From NCBI GenBank assembly GCA_963623875.1, contig CAVFNL010000010.1, positions 1 to 23,149 on the forward strand: 23,149 nt of DNA, read 5' to 3'. The translations under genes were made by a program, and so were the position numbers. The stretch is from UBA3206 sp963623875. GTDB lineage: Bacteria; Bacillota_I; Bacilli_A; Acholeplasmatales; Anaeroplasmataceae. Shown here in pieces: positions 6,891 to 14,823 of this stretch; within the stretch, counting starts at the first letter, position 1; the number at the start of each line of letters is the position of its first letter. The notes below the pieces were generated by a model. The model ran no database searches. It saw nothing but the letters and a program-made list of their open reading frames with translations, and was not told the origin of the DNA.

Positions 6891-8081
6891 TTATTTATCT
6901 TTTATTTCAACTCCCAATCTTACAAATGATGTACCATATTTATTTTGATAATCTTTTATTATTTCTTTTATGTTTCCTTCTTTTTCAAGAATACTTTGCC
7001 ATGTAAATAAATTATATTCTAACTCTAGTTCTGAGGTTTTAATTAAGTTAGAAAAACCTACTCCTATAAGCCTATATTCTTTTTCTTTAAAATTTTCTTC
7101 TAAAAGGTCTTCTACAACATCAAATATTACATATAATTCATTCGTATAGTCTATTGTTTTACTTCTTGTAATAGTTTTAAAATCACTATCCCTTAGGGTT
7201 ATTGAAATGGTTTTTGTGAGATAATTATTATCAAGAAGTTGCGAATATAGTCTTCTTGTCATCTTTTTTAGTTCAACTAAAATATCATCTTCATCATATA
7301 AGAAATTATCATATGTGTTTGATATTGAAATAGATTTTGAATTTTCATACTTTCTAGGATCAACTATATTAGATGAATGTCCTTCCAATGCATTTCTTAG
7401 AGCCAAATAAATCTTTTCACCAACAACATAAATTACCTTTTCTTGATTATCTATATTCATAAAATCTTCTATCGTATTTATTCCTATTTTTTTAAGCCTT
7501 TCAGTACTCTTCTTGCCAACACCATATATATCACCCACATCAAGTGGGTATAAAATATTCTTTATTTCTCTTATACGAAGAATTGTAATGCCTAAAGGTT
7601 TTTTGATATCACTTGCCATTTTCGCTAAAAAAAGAGTTGGTGCTATTCCTATAGAGCATGGAAGATGATATTCTTTTACAAGATTAAGTTGAATTTCTTT
7701 AGCTACCATAATAGGATCACTTTTAAAACTTATATCTGTCATATCTGCGTATACTTCATCAATTGAAGCCACTTCAATTGTGTTTGTATATCTTTTTATA
7801 AGCGCTATAAATAAATTATGATATTTCTTATATTCATCAAAATTTGGATTTACAACTATTAAATTTGGCAATAATCTATATGCTTCAATAAGCGGTTGTC
7901 CACTATGTATTCCATACTTACGGGCTTCATAGGATGCTGTAGATACTACACCTTTGTATGAATTTTCACGTCCAACCACAAAAGCCTTCCCTTTAAGTCT
8001 TGGATTATTTATAACCGCCACTGAGCAAAAAAACATATTCATATCAATATGAAATATTATTTTTACACTTGAATTTTTCAT
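6891..8081 (-). CDS. dinB: DNA polymerase IV (Y family)
   Basis: Pol IV is a translesion polymerase recruited to stalled forks by the sliding clamp. The 396-residue product shows the Y-family palm: HIDMNMFFCS (11-20) with D13 as first metal ligand and F17 as the probable steric gate, and ASIDEVYAD (105-113) with D108 and E109. A helix-hairpin-helix region (DIYGVGKKS..RLKKIGI) and the little-finger domain follow. Near the C-terminus, the VGFSNL strand followed by ELEYNLF occupies the place of the usual clamp-binding QLSLF-type motif, with a further tail of about 40 residues. SD GAGGAT is 5 nt before ATG. It is divergent from the small membrane-protein gene and is followed by the HIT gene. Confidence 0.94.
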   Translation of the reverse strand: MKNSSVKIIFHIDMNMFFCSVAVINNPRLKGKAFVVGRENSYKGVVSTASYEARKYGIHSGQPLIEAYRLLPNLIVVNPNFDEYKKYHNLFIALIKRYTNTIEVASIDEVYADMTDISFKSDPIMVAKEIQLNLVKEYHLPCSIGIAPTLFLAKMASDIKKPLGITILRIREIKNILYPLDVGDIYGVGKKSTERLKKIGINTIEDFMNIDNQEKVIYVVGEKIYLALRNALEGHSSNIVDPRKYENSKSISISNTYDNFLYDEDDILVELKKMTRRLYSQLLDNNYLTKTISITLRDSDFKTITRSKTIDYTNELYVIFDVVEDLLEENFKEKEYRLIGVGFSNLIKTSELELEYNLFTWQSILEKEGNIKEIIKDYQNKYGTSFVRLGVEIKDK

Positions 8082-8113
8082 AAAAAATCCTCTTTTATTT
8101 TTTATACATATAG

Positions 8114-8160
8114 TATATAATTATTATATCGTGAAAGCGAAATATATTTTAGTAGGTGAC
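8114..8160 (+). promoter_or_regulatory. Probable promoter and SD of the small membrane-protein gene
   Basis: TATAAT lies at 8116-8121 in AT-rich DNA with no clear -35. GGTGAC (8155-8160) is the SD, 4 nt before TTG 8165. Other AT-rich -10-like sequences nearby (for example around 8122-8129) make the exact start uncertain. Confidence 0.5.
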
Positions 8161-8164
8161 TATT

Positions 8165-8335
8165 TTGGCAAAAAATAATCAAGTTTCAAAAAAAGATAAT
8201 AACAACAAAGTATACAAAAACCCACTTACAACACATTGGGGAAAAATATTAATTATAATAATAAGTCTATCAATGGTACTTGCGATTATTATTGCTTTAA
8301 TATTTGAAATTGTAAAAATGAGTGGAAATGTTTAA
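8165..8335 (+). CDS. Small single-pass membrane protein with TTG start
   Basis: A 56-residue frame starts at TTG 8165 and ends at TAA 8333. It reads a polar, lysine- and asparagine-rich head (about 1-24, including KVYKNPLTTHW), one strongly hydrophobic helix (about 28-50, ILIIIISLSMVLAIIIALIF), and a short tail. It is supported by GGTGAC 4 nt before the start, the same spacing that several other genes here use, and by a Rho-independent terminator 5 bp after the stop. Basic-head single-pass miniproteins of this kind occur in Firmicutes (for example the Prli42/DUF4044 type), but similarity by eye is not enough to name it. It stands alone between divergent dinB and convergent recN. That it is a real gene is likely. 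Confidence 0.75.
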   Translation: MAKNNQVSKKDNNNKVYKNPLTTHWGKILIIIISLSMVLAIIIALIFEIVKMSGNV

Positions 8336-8339
8336 TTTT

Positions 8340-8370
8340 AAAAGGAGTTTTAAACTCCTTTTATTTTTTT
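8340..8370 (+). terminator. Terminator between the small gene and recN
   Basis: AAAGGAGTTT (8341-8350) pairs perfectly with AAACTCCTTT (8352-8361), and a T-rich run (to 8370) follows on the plus strand. The hairpin overlaps the recN stop codon (8361-8363). On the minus strand its tail is TTTTAAAATT, so it may also stop recN transcription, less strongly. Confidence 0.85.
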
Positions 8371-10025
8371 AACATCTCTCTTGCGACATCAATAAATGAT
8401 TTAGTAAGTGCAGTTCCTCCTATCATTTTTGCGATTTCTTCTACTCTTTCATCATCATTTAATTTTTTATAACTTGTAGTTGTTCTTTCATTATTTACAC
8501 TTTTTGAAATTAAAATTTGATTATCACTAATAGCCGCTACCGATGGTAAGTGTGTTATCGCAATAACTTGAAAATATTTTGAAATACTTTTCATTTTTAA
8601 AGCTATCATTCTTGCCGCATCACCTGATACACCACTATCAATTTCATCAAAAATCATAAGTGATAAATTACTCTTTTTAGCAAAATATGTTTTAAAAGCC
8701 AACATAATTCGTGATAATTCACCACCTGATGCAGTTTTTTGAAGTGGTTTTAAAGGTTCTCCTTTATTTAATGAAATCATAAAGTCTATTTCATCAATTC
8801 CATTTTCAAAGAACAAAACATCATCTTTAATTTCATTAAACATAATCTTAAACCTACATTCCTTAAGTTCAAGATCTCTACACTCGCTTTCAATCGCTTC
8901 TTCAATTTTAGAAGCTTCTTTAATTCTATATTTTCTTAATTTTAAAGCACTATCATATAGCGTGTCATATACCTTTTTTAATTCTTGTTCTTTTGATTTC
9001 ATAAATTCATCAAAATCTTCATTTAAAGCAATTAAGTCTTCTATCTTCTTCTTTTCTATAATAAGTTCAGATAATGTTTTCTTATATTTCGTTTTACATA
9101 ATTCTATTTCATGCAACATTTCTTGTAGTTGATTTAATTCATCTTGGTCAAAATCAAGATTCGCAATTTTATTGTATAAATCACCTTTAACATCTAAAAG
9201 ATTAGAATATGCATCAAATATAATATCTTTATCACAAGAATATTCTTTATCATATGAAGAAATAGTATCTAGTGCTTTATATGCATTATAAATATTATCT
9301 AGTGAAAAATATTCATTTTCCATATTTTGATAAGCTTCATTAAGCGATGTATATATTTTATCGTAATTAGATAATTTTTCTATCTTTTCTTCTAATTCTT
9401 TATCTTTATCTTTGTACAAGTCTAGTGCATCTAATTCCTTTTTTTCATATATTAAATACTCTAGTTTTTCTTCTGAAAGTTTATTATTCTTTTTTATTTC
9501 ATCTATTTCTTTTAATAAATCATTATATTTAGAATATTTAATTTGAAAATCATTATATAGTTTTACAAATTCCTTATCACTAAAATCATCAACAAAACTA
9601 AGATATGTATCTTTGTTTATAAGTCTAAATGTATCATGTTGAACATGAATATCCGCAAGGTATTGTGATATTTGCTTAAGTATTACCATACTAACACTTG
9701 TGCCATTAATTTTTATAATGTTTCTAGATTTCAAATTAATTTCTCTATATATTGTAATATCATCACATATTTCGATAGAGTTTTGTTCTAAGATATCATT
9801 AATATTTTGACTCTTATAATCAAATACCCCTAACACGGATGCAGAATCTTCTTTATATCTTATAATAGATTGGTCAGAACGTGCACCTAAAAGAAGTGAT
9901 ATTGAATCAATTATAAGCGACTTTCCAGCACCTGTTTCACCACATATAACTGTCATATTAGGATCAAACTCTATATTTAAGTCTTCTATGATTGCTACAT
10001 TTTTTACTACTAATTTTTTAAGCAT
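8361..10025 (-). CDS. recN: DNA repair protein RecN (SMC-like ATPase)
   Basis: RecN is a cohesin-like ATPase acting early in double-strand-break repair. The 554-residue length is typical. The N-terminal half-ATPase has Walker A CGETGAGKS (28-36). Two long coiled-coil arms with many Lys/Glu occupy about 150-380. The C-terminal half carries the ABC signature SGGELS (433-438), Walker B LMIFDEID (456-463, D460-E461) and the switch histidine in ITHLP (H492). The ATG is 4 bp after the tlyA stop, and its SD (GGAGATGAT) covers the tlyA 3' end. It is the last gene of the nusB-recN operon. The order tlyA-recN is conserved in Bacilli, though there argR usually lies between them and is absent here. Identification is firm. 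Confidence 0.96.
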   Translation of the reverse strand: MLKKLVVKNVAIIEDLNIEFDPNMTVICGETGAGKSLIIDSISLLLGARSDQSIIRYKEDSASVLGVFDYKSQNINDILEQNSIEICDDITIYREINLKSRNIIKINGTSVSMVILKQISQYLADIHVQHDTFRLINKDTYLSFVDDFSDKEFVKLYNDFQIKYSKYNDLLKEIDEIKKNNKLSEEKLEYLIYEKKELDALDLYKDKDKELEEKIEKLSNYDKIYTSLNEAYQNMENEYFSLDNIYNAYKALDTISSYDKEYSCDKDIIFDAYSNLLDVKGDLYNKIANLDFDQDELNQLQEMLHEIELCKTKYKKTLSELIIEKKKIEDLIALNEDFDEFMKSKEQELKKVYDTLYDSALKLRKYRIKEASKIEEAIESECRDLELKECRFKIMFNEIKDDVLFFENGIDEIDFMISLNKGEPLKPLQKTASGGELSRIMLAFKTYFAKKSNLSLMIFDEIDSGVSGDAARMIALKMKSISKYFQVIAITHLPSVAAISDNQILISKSVNNERTTTSYKKLNDDERVEEIAKMIGGTALTKSFIDVAREMLKK

Positions 10026-10029
10026 AAAA

Positions 10030-10791
10030 TCATCTCCTATGAGCTTTTAATACAACATCCTTCAAATTTGGTTTATTACTTTTTCTTCTACTGATCTCTG
10101 ATATGAATTCTATATTACCAGAACCACCTTTTATAGGAGATGGCGCTATTTTGTTTATATAAAGTCCAAAATCTAATAGATTATCATATACAGCATTTAG
10201 CACCTTAAGATGTATAGAACTGTCTTTAATTACGCCTTTCCCTATCATTTTGCCTACTTCAAATTGAGGTTTAATAAGGCATATTAATGCATTATTGTCA
10301 TTTAAATGTTTAATAATACCTACTATTAGGTGCTCAATTGAGACAAAAGACACATCCATCACTAAATAATCAAACGATACATTTTCATTAAAATCTAAGA
10401 TATTTGTATTTTCATAAACTTTAACATCAGGCCTATTCCTTAGCGATTCATGTAATTGCATAGTCCCAACATCAACCGCATAAACAAGTTTAACCCCATG
10501 CTTTATAGCACAATCGGTAAACCCACCTGTAGATGATCCTATATCAAGAATTGTCTTAGAATTAAAATCTAATCCAAACTCTTTAATAGCTCCTTCTAGT
10601 TTAAATCCACCACGTGAGACATATTTTAAGGCATCAAAAGATACTAAAACATCATCTGTTAAAGCCACATCATAAGAAGGTTTTGTGCACGGTTTTCCGT
10701 TCACTAAAATAGCACCTTCCTTTATAGCTTCTTGTGCTTTACTACGCGATTCAAATTTATTGTTTTCTACTAAATATAAATCAATCCTCAT
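10030..10791 (-). CDS. tlyA: TlyA-type rRNA 2'-O-ribose methyltransferase
   Basis: TlyA/YqxC proteins methylate rRNA cytidine 2'-OH using S-adenosylmethionine and were once called hemolysin. The 253-residue product has an S4 RNA-binding domain (about 1-60), then an FtsJ-like methyltransferase fold with SAM motif ILDIGSSTGG (81-90). The K-D-K-E catalytic tetrad can be placed at K64, D146, K174 and E228, with supporting motifs MDVSFVS (145-151) and LIKPQFE (172-178). The ATG overlaps the end of dxs by 11 nt with only a weak SD, so translation is probably coupled to dxs. The position between dxs and recN is the usual Bacilli arrangement. The family is firm. Which rRNA site it modifies is not known. 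Confidence 0.93.
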   Translation of the reverse strand: MRIDLYLVENNKFESRSKAQEAIKEGAILVNGKPCTKPSYDVALTDDVLVSFDALKYVSRGGFKLEGAIKEFGLDFNSKTILDIGSSTGGFTDCAIKHGVKLVYAVDVGTMQLHESLRNRPDVKVYENTNILDFNENVSFDYLVMDVSFVSIEHLIVGIIKHLNDNNALICLIKPQFEVGKMIGKGVIKDSSIHLKVLNAVYDNLLDFGLYINKIAPSPIKGGSGNIEFISEISRRKSNKPNLKDVVLKAHRR

Positions 10792-12652
10792 ATAACATCT
10801 TTAGTCCTTCTAAAATATCTTTATCTCCTAGACCATATTTATCAAGTACGCTTGAAATATCACCAAATTCAATTATTGTATCCTCAGCAATATTTATAGC
10901 TCTCACTTTTGATATTTTACTATTTTTATTTTTATATTCTATTATTTTTGAATATAGTGAACCTGATGATACCACTTGTTCATATACTAAAATAGGACGA
11001 TTTAAATCAAAAATTTCATCAAGCATTTTGTAGTCCATAGGTCTTATAAAACGAGCATTTATTAAAGCTATCGATAAATTATTTTCTATTATAATTCTTT
11101 TGATTCTAAATACATCTGGCCCATAAGTTATACACACACCTACCGCACCATCTAAAACCTTAACCCAATTCTTTTCTATATCATCAATAGGTGATAAGAG
11201 ATTAATAATATCATATTTTTTAGGATAACGTATCGCAATAGGTCCTTTGGCATTTAAGGCATATTTAAACATTTCTCTTGCCTCTTTAGCACTTGATGGC
11301 ATAAGTATTTCAAAGTTAGGCATTCCTTGAAGCATTGATAAATCATATATTCCTTGATGAGTTGATCCATCTGGTCCTATAACACCGCATCTATCAATAC
11401 CTATTACAACATTTGCGTTAACACGCGCAATATCATTTAAAATTTCGTCGTAGGCTCTTTGAAGGAATGTGGAATAATAAAGTATTACAGCCTTTTCTCC
11501 TGCTCTAGATAGTGCAGATGAAAGAACAGCCCCATGTTCTTCTGATATTCCTATATCTAAAATGAAATTTTTATATTTTTTATTAAATTTTTCAATATAA
11601 TCCCCTAAAACCATGGCTGGGTCAATTATTGTAAAACGCATATTTTCTCTTAATTTAAAAAGAGTATCTAATACTACATCTGTATATGTGTGTTCACCTT
11701 CTAGCACTTTTGAGAGCGGATTTCCTGTTTTAATATCAAATGGCACAACATTATGGAATTTACCAACCTTATCATCTAATGCTTTTGAATAACCTAAACC
11801 TTTTTTAGTCAAAAAGTGAATTATAATAGGTCTATCTTTAATCTTTTTGGCTCTTTTTAAATCTTTAATAATTTCGGATAAATCATTTCCATCATAAGGT
11901 CCAAAATAATCAAATCCAATCGATGAAAATATATTATTATCTCCAAAAATAGTACGTACTAAATTATTCATTTTATGGAATAAATTTCTAATAGGTGTAA
12001 TAGATATTTTCTTTATAAAATTCTTAATAGCACGCACTACACCATTAGAACGAAGTCTATCAAACTGTTTATGAAGTGCTCCTACAGATTTAGATATTCC
12101 CATTTTATTATCATTTAAAATAATAATCGGTCTTGCACCATCCTTCTTTTCTGCAAGATTATTTAGTGCTTCAAAAGACACACCACTAGATATTGCACTA
12201 TCCCCTACAAACGCAATACACTCTCCAATATTTTGTCCCATATCTTTTGCACGTAAAAATCCCTCTAATGCACTAATAGAGGTTGAACTATGCCCGGATT
12301 CCCAAGCATCATATGGACTTTCAGTATATGAAGGATATCCACTTAATCCTTCAAATTTTCTTAGATTTTTAAATTGCTTAGCACGTCCTGTAAGTATTTT
12401 ATGTGTATATGTTTGATGTCCTACATCAAATATAAATTTATCATTTGGAGAAGAGAATACATAATGAAGCGCAACTTCAAGTTCAACTGCGCCTAAATTT
12501 GAAGAAAGATGTCCTCCTGTTTGTGATACATTTTCTAAGATAAAATCTCTTATATCTTGACATAGTACCTTTAGTTCTTTTTTAGAAAGTTCTTGAAGAA
12601 ATGAAGGATCTTTTATTTCTTCTAAATTAATATGTTTAATCTTCTTTTTCAA
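10781..12652 (-). CDS. dxs: 1-deoxy-D-xylulose-5-phosphate synthase
   Basis: Dxs condenses pyruvate and glyceraldehyde-3-phosphate using thiamine diphosphate, the first MEP-pathway step. The 623-residue protein has the expected order: QTGGHLSSNLG (44-54), FDVGHQTY (75-82), a ThDP-binding motif VGDSAISSG (149-157) paired with NDN (180-182), then the pyrimidine domain with GISEEHGAV holding the catalytic glutamate, DRCGVIGPDG, and a C-terminal transketolase domain. The third residue of the canonical GDG motif is Ser here. The metal-binding Asp and Asn are kept, so activity is expected. The start is TTG at 12650-12652, inside xseB (17-nt overlap), with GAGG only 3 nt upstream, which may mean low or coupled translation. 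Farnesyl-diphosphate synthase (ispA), which often precedes dxs in Bacilli, is missing from the operon. Confidence 0.95.
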   Translation of the reverse strand: MKKKIKHINLEEIKDPSFLQELSKKELKVLCQDIRDFILENVSQTGGHLSSNLGAVELEVALHYVFSSPNDKFIFDVGHQTYTHKILTGRAKQFKNLRKFEGLSGYPSYTESPYDAWESGHSSTSISALEGFLRAKDMGQNIGECIAFVGDSAISSGVSFEALNNLAEKKDGARPIIILNDNKMGISKSVGALHKQFDRLRSNGVVRAIKNFIKKISITPIRNLFHKMNNLVRTIFGDNNIFSSIGFDYFGPYDGNDLSEIIKDLKRAKKIKDRPIIIHFLTKKGLGYSKALDDKVGKFHNVVPFDIKTGNPLSKVLEGEHTYTDVVLDTLFKLRENMRFTIIDPAMVLGDYIEKFNKKYKNFILDIGISEEHGAVLSSALSRAGEKAVILYYSTFLQRAYDEILNDIARVNANVVIGIDRCGVIGPDGSTHQGIYDLSMLQGMPNFEILMPSSAKEAREMFKYALNAKGPIAIRYPKKYDIINLLSPIDDIEKNWVKVLDGAVGVCITYGPDVFRIKRIIIENNLSIALINARFIRPMDYKMLDEIFDLNRPILVYEQVVSSGSLYSKIIEYKNKNSKISKVRAINIAEDTIIEFGDISSVLDKYGLGDKDILEGLKMLYED

Positions 12653-12857
12653 AGTCCTCTAAACCACTTTCAGTCATCTTTTGTACAACAAGTTTTTCAT
12701 TAGCTTTTAAAATATCATTACATTTTTTAGATAATTCAATGCCTTTTTCATAATTTTTAACAGCATCTTCTAGTGAAATATCTTTGTTTTCAAGAATTTT
12801 CACTGTTTCTTCTAATTCATTTAAAAGTTCTTCAAAACTCTTATTTTCCTTCTCCAT
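12636..12857 (-). CDS. xseB: Exonuclease VII small subunit
   Basis: XseB is the small helical subunit that coats the coiled-coil arm of XseA in exonuclease VII. From ATG 12855-12857 the product is 73 residues, typical for the family, with the pattern SFEELLNELEETVKILE, then DISLEDAVKNYEKGIEL and a short helix ending acidic. A longer frame begins at 12893, but I chose the inner ATG because GGAGG stands 6 nt before it and homologous length then fits. It overlaps the 3' end of xseA by 17 nt and the TTG start of dxs by 17 nt, so the three are translationally linked. The call is firm from motif and context. Confidence 0.93.
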   Translation of the reverse strand: MEKENKSFEELLNELEETVKILENKDISLEDAVKNYEKGIELSKKCNDILKANEKLVVQKMTESGLEDFEKED

Positions 12858-14325
12858 ATAATACCTCCAAAACACTCGCTTTAAGACTACCATCTTTAAG
12901 TCTTACCTCTATAATATTATCTTTTTTAACTTCTTCTACACTTTTTAAATTTTTACCATCAAGATATGTAATAGAATATCCCCTGTTCATAATACTAAGT
13001 GGAGATAGTGCCATTAGTTTTACATTTTTATTTTGATATTCTGATATTTTAGTTGCTAAAATCAATTTAATTTTGTTATTAAGTAATAAAACATTCTGAC
13101 TTATTAAACTTGTTTTATTTAATATCAAATCTAATGGATTTCTTTTTACGATATTATCTTTTATATTCTTAAACATTAATTCTTTGTAGGCTATAATATT
13201 TAACATGTTTGATTTAAGTTTAACAATATCTTGCCTTAACTTATTATTCTTATCTAAAATCATATTATGTGGATTTCTTTTAAGAACATTATCTTTGGCA
13301 TTTTTAAACATTAATTCTTTATAAGATAAAATATTTAACATATTTGATTTTAATTTTAAAACATTTTTACTAAGTTCTTTTTTATTATTTAATATCTTAT
13401 TTGCAGGTGAAAGAATTTCAAGTCTTTCATCTTTATTCGCAATAATAAACTTATATTCATTTATTTTATTTGTAGCTGCAGTATAGATAAATTTTAAATT
13501 GTTTTTTATATTATTTTTAATATCTTTAATATCAGGTGTCGCAAGAGTTGCGGCTTTAGTTGGAGTAATTGCGGCCATATCCGCAACAAAGTCTGCGATA
13601 GTATGGTCTATTTCATGTCCAACTCCACTAATCACAGGTATTTTAGAATTGTAGATAGCATCAGCTACTTCAAATTCATTAAAAGCCCATAAATCCTCAA
13701 TGCTTCCTCCACCACGCCCTACAATTAACGTATCGCATAGTGCATCTTTGTTAGCTTTTTTTATTTGAGATGCAATTTCATACTTACTCATATCTCCTTG
13801 AACAGATGCTGGATATAAAATTACACGAACTATAGGATATCTTTTTCTAATAGTATCTATTATATCTTTTACAGCAGCTCCTGTAGGAGATGTTATAACA
13901 CCTATTACTTTAGGGAATTTCTTTATTTCTTTTTTATGAGATTCTTCAAAATAGCCTTTTTCTTCTAATTCTTTTTTTAGTTTCTCATACTTTTTATATA
14001 ACTCCCCAAGACCATTGTTATCCATTTTTAAAACATTAACGGAATAAGAACCATTAGCCATATATACTTTTACTTCACCTTTTAAATAAACCTTCATACC
14101 ATCTTTTGGTACAAACTCTAATTTTATGGCGTTAGATTGAAACATTATGCAGTTAATGGTTGCGTCTTCATCTTTTAATCTAAAATATAAATGCCCATTT
14201 TGATTGTATTTAAGGCCTGATATTTCGCCTTGCAACATAACATTTTTTAAATTAACGTCGCAATCAAATTTAAACTTTATATATCTAGTTAAAGCACCAA
14301 CAGTTAAATATTCTTGGTTTTGCAT
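12841..14325 (-). CDS. xseA: Exonuclease VII large subunit, with an enlarged coiled-coil arm
   Basis: XseA is the catalytic subunit of exonuclease VII, which degrades single-stranded DNA from either end. Domains over 494 residues: OB fold (about 1-100), catalytic domain with VGRGGGSIEDLWAFN (202-216) and PVISGVGHEIDHTI (230-243), a long helical arm (about 265-430), and the C-terminal LSPLSIMNRGYSI segment (440-452). The arm contains about three near-repeats with a 45-residue period, marked by SP/NP..xIL at 306, 351 and 396, so it is longer than the roughly 445-455 residues common in Bacilli. SD is AGGAAA, weak, and the gene starts 3 bp after the nusB stop. Identification is firm. Confidence 0.95.
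   Translation of the reverse strand: MQNQEYLTVGALTRYIKFKFDCDVNLKNVMLQGEISGLKYNQNGHLYFRLKDEDATINCIMFQSNAIKLEFVPKDGMKVYLKGEVKVYMANGSYSVNVLKMDNNGLGELYKKYEKLKKELEEKGYFEESHKKEIKKFPKVIGVITSPTGAAVKDIIDTIRKRYPIVRVILYPASVQGDMSKYEIASQIKKANKDALCDTLIVGRGGGSIEDLWAFNEFEVADAIYNSKIPVISGVGHEIDHTIADFVADMAAITPTKAATLATPDIKDIKNNIKNNLKFIYTAATNKINEYKFIIANKDERLEILSPANKILNNKKELSKNVLKLKSNMLNILSYKELMFKNAKDNVLKRNPHNMILDKNNKLRQDIVKLKSNMLNIIAYKELMFKNIKDNIVKRNPLDLILNKTSLISQNVLLLNNKIKLILATKISEYQNKNVKLMALSPLSIMNRGYSITYLDGKNLKSVEEVKKDNIIEVRLKDGSLKASVLEVLYGEGK
13096..13365 (-). repeat. Tandem 135-bp intragenic duplication in xseA
   Basis: Two adjacent 135-bp units (13231-13365 and 13096-13230) encode XseA residues 321-365 and 366-410. 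They share a core LKSNMLNI..YKELMFKN at about 325-342 and 370-387, followed by KDN..KRNP. Shared DNA landmarks such as GGATTTCTTTT start at 13136 and 13271, exactly 135 bp apart on the plus strand. Divergence is modest, so the duplication is fairly recent. Older, weaker copies flank it in the same protein. Confidence 0.85.
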
Positions 14326-14328
14326 AAA

Positions 14329-14727
14329 CTATTTTCCTAAATTACGTTTTATATTATCTAAAAGTTTATTATTAAATCTAACTTCTTTATTATCTCCTGC
14401 ATCAGTATACATCTTAGTAATTTCTAAAGCTTCATTAATCGCAATTGCGGCTGGAACTATATCATTTTTCATTTCATAAGTCGCAAGTTCTATTATTGAT
14501 CTATCTACTACATTTAATCTATTTATTGTATATCCTACAAGTGAATTTGAAATCACTTCATCAATAGACACAATGTCAGCCATAGTATGTAAGGCATACT
14601 TTATTGCGACCTCATCCCCATCTTCTATAATTGTAGAAATTATATCTTGAGCTTTCACCTTAGATACATGACAGCTATATATTACTTTTATCGCATCAAT
14701 GCGTGATTCTCTTATTGATTTTGCCAT
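14329..14727 (-). CDS. nusB: Transcription antitermination factor NusB
   Basis: NusB with NusE (S10) binds boxA RNA and supports rRNA antitermination. The 132-residue all-helical product matches the family: an N-terminal RESRIDAIKVIY segment, then NRLNVVDRSIIELATYEM and IAINEALEITKMY, the most conserved NusB segments, and a final KLLDNI helix. It is the first gene of the six-gene operon and has its own promoter at 14754-14782 with SD GGAGATGA before ATG. In Bacillus subtilis nusB also heads this cluster (with folD next, absent here). Identification is firm. Confidence 0.95.
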   Translation of the reverse strand: MAKSIRESRIDAIKVIYSCHVSKVKAQDIISTIIEDGDEVAIKYALHTMADIVSIDEVISNSLVGYTINRLNVVDRSIIELATYEMKNDIVPAAIAINEALEITKMYTDAGDNKEVRFNNKLLDNIKRNLGK

Positions 14728-14753
14728 ATCTTCATCTCCATAAATTTTATATA

Positions 14754-14782
14754 ATTATAACATTTTAATTATGCAATGTAAA
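14754..14782 (-). promoter_or_regulatory. Promoter of the nusB-xseA-xseB-dxs-tlyA-recN operon
   Basis: On the minus strand, TTTACA (14777-14782) and TATAAT (14754-14759) are separated by exactly 17 bp. The -10 is extended (TGTTATAAT). It is the most canonical promoter in the window. The SD follows at 14732-14739. Confidence 0.85.
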
Positions 14783-14823
14783 TAAAAAGGAAGCCTTGTA
14801 GTTGTATTATAAAACTTGCCATT

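Noticed and set aside
8131..8178. GTG-initiated 15-codon ORF overlapping the small membrane-protein gene
   Set aside because: No SD precedes it and it contains the SD of the next gene. The TTG frame at 8165 has all the gene signals instead.
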